In this document: piece by piece, positions 48,101 through 56,725 of the stretch
How the letters are laid out: each line of letters starts with the position of its first letter
Numbering within the stretch: position 1 is the first letter of the stretch
Origin: Hydractinia symbiolongicarpus
Lineage: Eukaryota; Cnidaria; Hydrozoa; Anthoathecata; Hydractiniidae
NCBI RefSeq assembly: GCF_029227915.1
Contig: NC_079875.1
Coordinates: 17,663,001-17,727,000, forward strand
Direction of reading: 5' to 3'
Length of the DNA: 64,000 nt
The notes under the pieces: model-generated
Databases searched by the model: none
Seen by the model: only the letters and a program-made list of their open reading frames with translations
What the model was told of the DNA's origin: nothing
Made by a program: the position numbers and the translations under genes

Positions 48101-48310
48101 GGTTCAGCCTTGTAAATTTATGAATAAAACATTTAACTTATTTTTTGAAAAGCGAGGTAAACGAACCTCTACAAACGTTTGTTATACCTTTTAGGTAAAC
48201 ACTGCAGCGAGAATGTAAAGAAAGCATGCGTAGAGTTCAAGCAGAGAGAACAAGCAAAGAAACAATATGATGATGATGACAAACGGTCGTTAAAGAAAAA
48301 GTCAAGTTAA
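45170..48310 (+). CDS. Secreted/ER thioredoxin-fold protein, PDI-like
   Basis: Five exons: 45170-45303, 45934-46015, 47204-47324, 47656-47865 and 48195-48310, with consistent phases, giving 220 residues. Residues 1-18 are a signal peptide (MVVLAAILLGMVACSNAY). Residues about 19-105 are one thioredoxin domain with the active site WCSDC split across the first intron, followed by LEPEFERAA, the strand VDCFGSGKGLCEMYGVRSWP with its cis-proline (SWP), and a YTGDYTGEQTAEAL helix, as in PDI a-domains. Residues about 110-165 are a Ser/Pro/Gly-rich linker. The tail has a second CAKC, two further Cys and a basic DDDDKRSLKKKSS end. There is no KDEL-type retention signal, so it may be secreted or held by a partner. 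CSDC is rarer than CGHC and predicts altered redox potential. The exact orthologue is not recognised. Confidence 0.85.
45304..45933. other. Thioredoxin gene intron 1
   Basis: Non-coding. It contains a solo arm of the CAACCTCGTCCCC family at 45815-45831 (CCCTGGGTACAAGGTTG). Confidence 0.5.
46090..46240 (+). repeat. tRNA-derived SINE
   Basis: The head looks like a tRNA: A-box-like TGGCCTTGCGGTTATGGCG and B box GTGGTTCGGTCC about 35 bases later. It is followed by a non-tRNA body containing CGGGTCAACCCATG. The acceptor ends do not pair, so it is not a working tRNA gene. It sits in intron 2 of the thioredoxin gene. Confidence 0.6.
46457..46588 (+). mobile_element. Candidate 132-bp mini-Helitron
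   Basis: It begins TCTCTTTAATAATAG directly after an A and ends in CTAA directly before a T. A hairpin (CCCGTGAAT / ATTCACGGG) ends 8 bases before the CTAA. This is the Helitron end signature: 5' TC, 3' hairpin plus CTRR, insertion between A and T, no target duplication. Confidence 0.5.
46589..46720 (+). mobile_element. Second Helitron-like element, head-to-tail
   Basis: It starts TCTATATTATAATACCCG immediately after the first element, then CCGTCCGTCTGTCTG. It later contains ACGGGCGAACCCGTGG, which resembles the hairpin region of the first. The 3' end is not clearly defined. Confidence 0.35.
46721..47203. other. Thioredoxin gene intron 2, remainder
   Basis: I see nothing supported in it. 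Confidence 0.4.
47988..48080. mobile_element. Diverged MITE, AACCTTGTTTCC arms
   Basis: Arms AACCTTGTTTCCA and CTAGAAACAAGGTT, related to the CAACCTCGTCCCC family. A solo right arm of the family (CCCCGGAGACGAGATTGA) lies at 47941. Intron 4 of the thioredoxin gene. Confidence 0.5.
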
Positions 48311-50383
48311 AAAGAGTGTATCCAACATCATTGTACATAACAAACATTCAATCTTAATGAATATACACAGACGCAATGTCGTAATAAGCTACCTCGCCCC
48401 GGGTCTTTTAACGCTTGTATACCATACAGGATGACCAGGGTGACCATATATGGAGTGAAGATGGAAACGATTTGTATAATATTGGTTTCTTTTGTTTTAA
48501 CCTCATTCACAGGGCCTCTTTTCTGTGTCTCGCCTTCACATGCTAAAAAAAGAAAAGACCTTGAGAACAAGGTTATGTTTGTTCATTAGTCTGCACCAGG
48601 TTCACGCACGGTGACCGTAGTTTGTCTAAGCCGCATCCCTATGCAGGAATAGAATGAATACGACCTTTTTTATTTGTATAATACTGTGAAGATTAAAAAT
48701 GAATAACATTTACTATGCTCACCATTCTTTGTGACACAATTAGTTTTTCGAAGAATTTCTACGTATAATGCCTCCAATACTTTCAAACTTTTCCGCAGGG
48801 TCTCATAGTTGTGAAATCAATCACAAAAGCAGACCTAAAGTGGAAAAACATCTCTATGCCCTTGGCTTTATGGACTTGAAAACCTGGTTTTTTATAAGCA
48901 TAACGTTATAAGCAATATTCAGGCTCAGTTTAGTAAAAAAATAAGAATATAGTAAGCATTTCATCGAACTTTTCACCAGCATATCGCAAGCATAATCAAG
49001 CCTTTTTAAAAATTAAGATTAAGCATAAATGAGCCTGATTTTAAAAATTATATATGCTTATAAAACAAACAAGAAACAGTCCAACACAACACGAAGGTCT
49101 GTTATTCATGAGGTCGTTAAATTTATCAACAACATAAATTTGCATAAACTGCGTGCTTTTAATGGTGATTCCAAAAATTCCAAATGATAACATTTCCACA
49201 TAGTTTTATTCATTATATCTTTCTACCCGATATTTTTTAACGACGGTCCTTAACCGCTCCAACATTTTAAAAAACTCAAACTCTTCTCAAGGTATTTACT
49301 GACCTAACAACATCTCGCGGACTTTACCGCCATTAGTTGTTACATGTCAAAAAAAATATCCAATAATAAACCTTCATTGGATTGGTTGTCCTGACAACCG
49401 TGAGCCGAGAAAATGAAATACACAAATAATAACATGAAAAAACAATATTTTAAAATATTCGAAAAATTTTGTATGCAAAAAAATATTATTTACAAAATAT
49501 GTCACGTGACAAAGTTACTTATATTAACTAGAACATAAAAACGCAAAAATATGCTTCTCTCTTTTCGAGTTCTTAATAGGAACTAAATAAATTAATTTTG
49601 CGTATGACGTCACTAAAATGGTACCAATGTTCGACGGCGGTCAAAAATCGGACAACATGTTATTTGAGTTTCTGTTAACAAGGAGATATCCAAAATAATT
49701 GAAGAGAATTTAAAAAAGGAAACACAACAACTTAAGTACTCATGAACTTGATATCAAATGATTTACGCCTGTTATATAAAATACATTCGAAAAAAAAACC
49801 AAGACCTTTAGGTTAAAGACTTCTTCAATTACAAAATCGCATCGTAGTAATAAGGGCCAATATACATTTCCAGAAACCATCTTTAAAATAAAGAAAAATC
49901 CAGGCTGCACTTAAAAAGTATGTTTCTTATAAAAAAAAAGCGTGCAGAACGATACATAAATTAGAAAATTCTCACTAGACTGAAAAAAAGAGAATCTCGA
50001 AATCGCGTTCACTTTAAAGTGGTATTTATAAAACAACTAAACTGAGAACTGTAAGATTCTACAACTACGAATCGTTAATTTAACGTGCAAAAATTATTCT
50101 CCTTCTATCCAGCAGTTTATATCTATACATAAAATAAGGAGTCTCTATCTTACTGCATGTATTCAGAACATTGTAAACATTCTTAAGTGCACATACGTCT
50201 CCACTCGAGAAAGATGCGAAATTTGACTATCTGCAGAAGAAATTTTTTTACCGCAGCAGAAAAATGCTGAAAATATTCAGCTATTATGCTTCAAAAACAG
50301 AAATGCTCACCAACAAATTAGGTCACTGAAATAAACTTTCGTCCTGTTTATTGCAGGAGTAAATATGATTAATTATCAGTCAA
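48311..50383. other. Between the convergent thioredoxin and GLMP genes
   Basis: Non-coding. A diverged MITE lies at 48499-48576 (AACCTCATTCACAGGGCC / CTTGAGAACAAGGTT), with a further arm at 48390 (ACCTCGCCCCGGG). A second exact GTCACGTGAC palindrome is at 49501-49510. No gene supported. Confidence 0.45.
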
Positions 50384-50602
50384 ATGAATTTTATTCTTAA
50401 CGCAATGTTTTAAAGCTTAAAAGTTGGGTGTTCCAGTGAGCTTAAAAGTTGGGTGTTCCAGTGAGCTTAAAAGTTGGGTGTTCCAGTAAGCACCTTTTTA
50501 TATTATTTACCAATAGTTAATTACTTTTACTAGTTCATAAAAAAAAATTGATAAATCCACAAATTAGTTTATTTGACTATATTTGGAGCGTCTACTAAGT
50601 CG
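50384..50602. repeat. Copy 1 of a duplicated GLMP 3' end segment (empty TTAA site)
   Basis: It contains AAATGAATTTTATTCTTAAC (TTAA at 50397-50400), then a roughly 25-bp unit GCTTAAAAGTTGGGTGTTCC repeated three times (50416-50487), the 3'UTR, and the last 13 codons of GLMP. A second copy with the same order lies at 52490-52508 plus 55003-55183, interrupted at the TTAA by a transposon. Confidence 0.85.
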
Positions 50603-53600
50603 AACTCGCCTAATCAGCAACACAAATATAGCAATTAAGATAACTATACCTGGAGCACCGAGTCCGCTGATTATAATAGCTAACGTCGTGTCGGAGTATG
50701 TATCGCAGGGAGGCTTCCCAGAACCGACCAATCCAACCCTGAAAATAAAAACATACGATCCCTCAAGTTATCAAGAAAGAAAAAACACACGAAAAAATCA
50801 CTGTTGCAGATGGCAATGCATTATTTACAGTATTGTTTAATACCACATTTCCACTTCTTAGCGCCCCGGCACTAATTTAAAATTAACTCAAAGGGTTCAG
50901 CGCTAATGAAAAAGCGGCGCTAATAATCTAGTTTTTAAGGGGGTGCTTATTAGAGGATAGCGCTATTTGAAGGAAATACAGTAGCCTGATTTGACATTGT
51001 GAAAAAGTTTTTAAAGTGTAATTGGTTTGCCAACAACTCTGTTGTCAGGTACTTTACATTTGAGATTCTTATACGTTCATCCTTTTCGCTAGTTAATTGG
51101 GCTTGGCTGCAAGGCCTGGTGAGCTAAATGTTTTAAGCAAATCTTACCACGTAATAACCGACTTATTCCCCTTATATACATCGTCTTTTGATGAGCCGAA
51201 CGTGACGTTAACGCCGAAAAAACGAACGTCAGGGAGCCCCTTCACTATTGACCAAGTAATGTTACCCGCGTAAGGTTGGAAAGAACCGCTTTTGTCGAGT
51301 TTATCGCTGCTCCCATGATTTCGCGCAAATATCTGATTCTTTCTTGAACGTTCAGGCTTGTCGTAAGCTACCGGCTTCCACGTAGCATAACTTTTATCAC
51401 CACCAGACTGAAGGTCCGCCGACCAGATGTTGAAGATACCAGGGGTGTATTCGTCGTCTAGATATTCCTTTGTGTCGTAACTAACACTGCGTGAGCCGCC
51501 AGTACGAAAAACGACCACCTCAACTGCATATCTGGAATGTACAACCCCCGAGATACCTGGCAGTTTATTTAAACCGAGCGTAAACTCCGTCAAATTGGCA
51601 TTTACAGGGTTGTGCGGCCATTCATCAGCGTTGGTAGTTTTTGTATGTGCTTGTACCTGCGAAAAGAAGAACAATAATTACCTGGCGTAGTAAAAAAAAA
51701 TAGGTTGCTACAATTTATTGCATCGTTGATGTTGCAAACCAACAGGCGAACTGCCTAATATAAAAAATAATAACGAAAATCAGCCCGAAGTCAAGCTGAA
51801 GCAATTTCAATAATAACAACGAGCCGTATTTCGACTGTCTGACCACGAATCCAAAATCGCACGAAATGACACACCACGAAATAGCAAATGACATATATCT
51901 TTACTCATTCAGTTCCCTTCCTCTGCCTCATTGTTTTATGTGAAGGATGCACGAAATACCATCGTGGGCTTCCACGCGAGAACAACAACTTTGATGATAC
52001 AACAAGCACGTACTATTTTTCACATCTAACTGTAACTTTAATGTTACTATGTTGCAAAGTCTACAGTGCAAAAGTATGAACTCAACCAAGCCGTAAAGCA
52101 ATCGTGTGTCACTTATATCTTAATAGACCTTTCTCGTATTTGATTTCTTTGATATAGGTTAATCTTTATATAAAGCTAATAACGTAGGTGCAATACACAT
52201 GTAAAAGTTAGACGTAAATTATTATTTTTATCAAAAAAATTTTTAAAAATTAAAATGAATTTGTTGATAAAAGTTAAGGCTTTAACATTTTGTTATTACT
52301 GTACAGGAAAGCTGTGCTTTCTGAAAACTGAAATAACTGTAATCATGAAAATAGAAATGACAGCCAGATTTGCGTGGATGAAGCTACCACATGTAATCTT
52401 TACAGCTGGGCGAGTTTGTTCATTAACAAACTTGATCATCCAGTTTTTTAATGAACGTGAAATCTCGGAAATTCTAGCCAACCCATTTTAAATGAATTTT
52501 GTCCTTAAAGGTACTGTCCGATTAAAAAACAATATCTTTTCTTTTGTTTTATTAAGTATCAAAAATAACGAAGATTGCACTCTTAAACAACAAAGATTTA
52601 TCCAATACTTAGCACCATCGTTTGTTTGTTTTGATCTTGCTGCACTAGCCTACCATCTTCACGAACTTTCGAACGCGGCAAAAGGACTGGGTCAATTCAT
52701 TATTCAGCACATTTTTGCTTGTGACGTAGTTACCTGGCTTCTTATTAGGCGAACCCCCCGACTTGCGCATCGAACGACTAAATGTTTATTTAAAATTTTT
52801 TTCCTTTGTTTAAAAAAGTTCTTCATGAAGATAGCAATGAATGAAAATAATTCGCAGGTTCTAGGATTTCAATTCGAGCCGGAAAGAACAGCGAATGATG
52901 AGCTAGTTCCGACTTTTCAAGACGTAGACGAACATAATATTGGAAACCTTGTTGCTCCTACTCCTAAATGTGAGAGGATGCCCTCTGAAGTGTAGAATGT
53001 TTTTGCTGTCACGAGACAGACTCTCAGTCTTTTTCAGGAATATTTGAGTAGGTGTGCGATGATTCGCACGTGTAAATCAAGTAACGCGTGCGATGTAAAA
53101 CGCACGTGCAAAGAATGTTACGCCTGCGATACGGGCTCCGAGGTTATTTTTGTTGCGCATTCATTTTGCGGTAGAAAAGTGGGGGACGTTTTAAATCGTG
53201 AACCCCAAACACGATGATCGAGCGTGTACTGGTATAGCGACTCTCTCAATCTTAACTTCCTTTTCTACATGTCCGAAATAGTATGCATGACTATACTGTC
53301 ATTTTTATATTTATTGTTTATTTTTCACAAGCAAATAGGCAAAAATATGCTTTGTTTTCAAATTAAAAAAAATCTTTATCCACGTGGCTTAAATAAAACT
53401 TCAAAATTCATTCAAAAAGTTCAGCTACACTTTAACAAAATTTTTACAGAAAAAAATTTATACCGCCCGTGGGTTTCGGTTTTACAGGCATAAAGAAAAA
53501 ATCCATTAAATTCGGACCTGCTATGGTTTCCAATTATTTTTCAAATGAAGAAATTATCTACAATTAAATCCATGATAAAATGTCTATTCCGCCTGTAAGT

Positions 53601-56600
53601 GCAGTTTTGCAGACTTGCTTCATCCGTGCTCCGTCGGCGTTCACCTCCGCATTAGTTAAGAACCGCATGGCGGGATTTCTTGTGTAAGACCTGGTTACCA
53701 ACGACGAAGGGTCCAGGCAAAAGAGATTTCTGTCTACGTAGTTCTTTTAACTAAGTCAGGAGTCGGTGAATTAGCTAGGATGGTCAGGTTGGCTATGAAT
53801 AGGCTTGCTCGTGGATTAAAAGGACCAGGACTATTCAATAATTTCTGAGATCTATGGATTTTATAGGTTGATTTTGAAAACTCAATATTTATTTTTCAGG
53901 CGTGCGATTAATCACACGCCTGAAACGATTTAGGCGTGTGCCAAGGCGTGCGCGTGCGATCGCACGCCTCTCCTGAAAAAGACTGGACTCTATTAAATAT
54001 TTTCAATTACATGGTATAAAAGTTTTTACTCCTTCATGAGTAATTCTTAGATGCGAGTGTGATTGAGTAATATTGTAATATTTTTCAGATAAAAAATGTA
54101 TTACGGAACACGAAGAATTCCGAGCGCTGGTTTTATTGAAGAGTACGCTGTGAACATCTTTGGTGGCACTCCATGACAGAGTTTCGAACGACCACCTAGT
54201 TACCAGCCCCCACTCACCTCCTTAACATCCTTTTCTTTCCTCCGTTCAGATATTTCTCTGACTTTTGGTTTTTCCTTATACGGACGATTTTTTTTTGGAT
54301 CCTTGAGCAGCGAAAAAAAAATTTTATCCTGTTTTTTTTTTACTGTTGTTAGTGCAATTCACAACAGCGCACCACGACATTATTCTGCCTCTAACCTTAC
54401 TGAATGTGCGATCTGAGTCTAATCTCTCTGTGGCGGGACATCTAGTGAAGAGGAAACTAATTTTTAATTATTGATTGTTGTCTTTAGAGTAGCTGAAACA
54501 ACTATGCAACCCTAAGGCTAAAGTCATATTGAACTTCAAGTTTTATTAGCGAAAGCTTCTTACTTAGGTTCGTACAGAATTAGCACAGTGTGTGTTTACC
54601 TTAAGGTCTAGACACATCTCTCGCTTTCGATTTTTTAATTCCATATGAATAATTCATAAAAAGCGTTCTTTCACAATTCAGGGGGTAAAATTGCCAAATT
54701 TTAAACATATAATAAAATATCAGCCCTGGCCCACGTTTTATCTATTTTGGTCAGTTCGGCGCGCTCCAGGTAAATACGTCACACGCGACATATTATTTCA
54801 GCCTCGCTTTAGTGCCTATCATCCGCCATCCATATAAACAATCGAAGTGAGAGACCGCATGCTTTTTTGTAAACAAGAATGAGATGTTGTTCAGTTGGTG
54901 TTAGGAAAGAAAACAAATAATTATTTAATTATTTTATAGAAATTAGTTCCAAATAAGAATTTTTTGTCAAAATTTTAGTTGATTTTTAATCGGACAGTAC
55001 CTTTAATGCAAATTTTTGAAGCTTAAAAGTTGAGTGTTCCAGTGAGCTTAAAAGTTGGGTGTTCCAGTAAGCGCCTGTTTATATTATTTACCAATCGTTA
55101 ATTACTTTTATTAATTTATAAAAAAAAATCGATAAATCCACAAATTAGTGTATTTGGCTATTTTTAAAGCGTCTACTAAGTAAGCTGGGTCGATTTTTTT
55201 TTTACGTGATAGGCTCCTTAGTAAATGTGGAAAAACTTAAAAAACGAGGCAACTAGTCTACTACCATCCTTTAGTTAAAATTTTGTGCAACCCATCCTTT
55301 TTAAACACAGCATCAACACTCCTGTCACTTATATTTAACATTTTTTAAAAAAGTGCAATATAAAAAGGGTGTATATCTTTTGTTAGCTTTAAAATATCTA
55401 CTAACAATTGCATTATTTTTGCCAAACAAACAAACAAACACACACACACACACTCAAAGTACTTACCTTAAACATAATGTTACCACCAGCTGGATAGTGT
55501 CTTGTAGTGCCATTAAAAATGGCAGAGTCCTCTGCTTTGTCATTGATGTACTCCCACCTGTAATTGTCTGCTACTTCATATTTTATATTGTCAGTGTTAA
55601 AGTTAACAGTACCGTCAGGATCTTCATACGAAAAGACTTTAGTCAGGATCAGCCCGCTTATACCAGAGTTATCCGGGGTAAACTCGAAAGCTAAACCTTT
55701 TTGATCGCAAATACTTTGATTATTTACTTTCAGAGTGGTTTTGTTGAAAACATGTTTAATCAGTATGGTGGGTCGATTGATTGCACACCACACATAGTGG
55801 ATGACATCATTTTTGTTACTCGTGCTAGTGGCTGTTTCATGGATGACATGGTGGGTTATGTTGCCACATGATACTTTTTTAACTTCCCTTTTGACCTACA
55901 TTATAAAAAGTTTTAGCTCAAATTAATTGAATTTACATCTAAGACAAAATATTTAAAGGAAAATTTTTTGGAGATTTTGTACCTACAAAAATTATTAATC
56001 ATAAAAAAATGCTGTAATTACTCATTGTTAGGACTGAAATCATAATCAGACTGAAATAATTGAAAATTTTTGTTAACTCCCAATTTAATCACACTCCACA
56101 ACAGTGACACATACAAAACAATTTATTTCCCGAATTTGTGGACGAACAGGTTTCATTTTCCAGATATTTTAGTATGGAATTCTCAGTCAGTTTTTGACCT
56201 TTAAATGTCAACATTAACTTTTTACCATAAAGGTCCTAACAAAACTAGTAATTCAATGTGATAATCAAATTTAGGATTTCTGGAATTTCTTGCACAATGT
56301 AAGCCTTAAATTTGAAGCAACTTAAAGCATTTTGGGTTAGCTTACAAAAAGATTCCCTGATTGTTTAATGAGTTAAATAACTATGGTATTGGGACAATGC
56401 CTGTTACGCTTAAAAGCAAATTTAGGAATTGTTTTACACATTTATAGTTCATTAAGGACTACGGCTAATTCCTCTTTTTATGAACCCACCAACCCAAAAT
56501 TATTTCCTTCATCTATAATTCATTCACATTAGTACTCCAATCCCACTCCACTCCAATCGCCCCAAAAACAAAACCAACAACAACAACAAAAGATTTTCAT

Positions 56601-56725
56601 GCGTATTACTTTTAAAACTATAAGACACAACAAATCGCACTGCATACCGTTCTTGTTAAATGAGTAGAAGCGAGACAGAGAGGTGCTAATATTAAAATTG
56701 TTACAAACAATCCAAAGTCTTTCAT
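50564..56725 (-). CDS. GLMP: Glycosylated lysosomal membrane protein (GLMP/NCU-G1)
   Basis: Type I lysosomal membrane protein; in mammals it partners and stabilises the transporter MFSD1. Coding exons in order: 56648-56725 (signal peptide MKDFGLFVTILILAPLCLAS), 55467-55895, 51148-51656 and 50564-50738, with phases 0, 0 and 2 and GT/AG borders. The product is 396 residues (human 406). Matches to GLMP: HYVW near the N-terminus; LDDEYTPGIFNIWS...WKPVAYDKPERSR, aligning with IDDEYAPAVFQLNQ...WRPVAFSEEERAR; FFGVNVTFGSS, aligning with FFGSQNN...NLTFGAP; and a C-terminal membrane span starting GLGAPGIVILIAIFVLLIRR. The cytosolic tail RRSKYSQIN ends in a YxxPhi motif (YSQI), equivalent to human EYQSIN. 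Many N-x-S/T sites are present. The 3.8-kb second intron holds nested transposons and a partial copy of the last exon. Confidence 0.93.
52837..54170 (+). pseudogene. Broken P2X7-tail-like zinc-binding domain frame carried by the transposon
   Basis: The frame from ATG 52837 reads ...VLGFQFEPERT... and ...KCERMPSEV before a stop at 52993. A one-base shift there continues VECFCCHETDS, to the nested insertion at 53019. After an AG acceptor near 54088 the frame resumes as KKCITEHEEFRALVLLKSTL. FEP near the start, a C-x-x-M-P-x-E-x-E-C-x-C-C cluster and CITEHEDF are hallmarks of the zinc-binding domain shared with the P2X7 receptor C-terminus, abundant in stand-alone form in invertebrates. It is interrupted by a frameshift and by another transposon, so not functional. 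The upstream part of the frame (52492-52824) looks non-coding. Confidence 0.6.
53025..53985. mobile_element. Nested 961-bp inverted-repeat element
   Basis: The terminal inverted repeat CAGTCTTTTTCAGGA occurs at both ends, followed inward by RGGYGTGCGAT-type sequence. GACTCT lies directly outside each end (53019-53024, 53986-53991), a 6-bp target duplication. Its subterminal parts are unusually CG-rich alternations of CGCACGTG/GTGCGAT. No coding capacity is seen. It interrupts the zinc-domain frame of the host transposon. Confidence 0.7.
55896..56647. other. GLMP intron 1
   Basis: AT-rich, nothing supported in it. Confidence 0.5.

Larger units (their letters stand above)
52509..55002 (+). mobile_element. 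2,494-bp TTAA-inserted transposon (Kolobok- or piggyBac-like)
   Basis: The 20-bp terminal inverted repeats AGGTACTGTCCGATTAAAAA are perfect at both ends and continue with CAA after one mismatch. TTAA lies outside each end (52505-52508, 55003-55006). The paralogous copy at 50384-50602 has a single TTAA at the same place, confirming the insertion. Termini beginning AGG suit Kolobok better than piggyBac. No transposase is seen. The interior carries a broken zinc-domain frame and a nested second element (53025-53985), so its original length was about 1.5 kb. Confidence 0.85.
52490..55183. repeat. Copy 2 of the GLMP 3' end segment, split by a transposon
   Basis: The left flank AAATGAATTTTGTCCTTAA (52490-52508) and right part 55003-55183 match copy 1 across its whole length, with two of the roughly 25-bp units instead of three. 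The coding remnant on the minus strand reads LSRRFKNSQIH-stop versus LSRRSKYSQIN-stop in the real exon. Similarity ends after GCGTCTACTAAG. It is non-functional and lies inside GLMP intron 2. Confidence 0.85.

Noticed and set aside
48270-48300. Enterokinase-like DDDDK in the thioredoxin protein as a processing site
   Set aside because: It is followed by a basic tail at the very C-terminus, and acidic runs before lysines arise easily. No supporting context.
52492-52824. N-terminal two-thirds of a 167-residue plus-strand frame
   Set aside because: It starts in the flank outside the transposon and crosses its inverted repeat. Only the part from about 52837 has recognisable domain sequence.
55436-55453. 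CA microsatellite next to the GLMP exon 2 donor
   Set aside because: A short (CA)n run of the kind common in introns. No evidence it matters.
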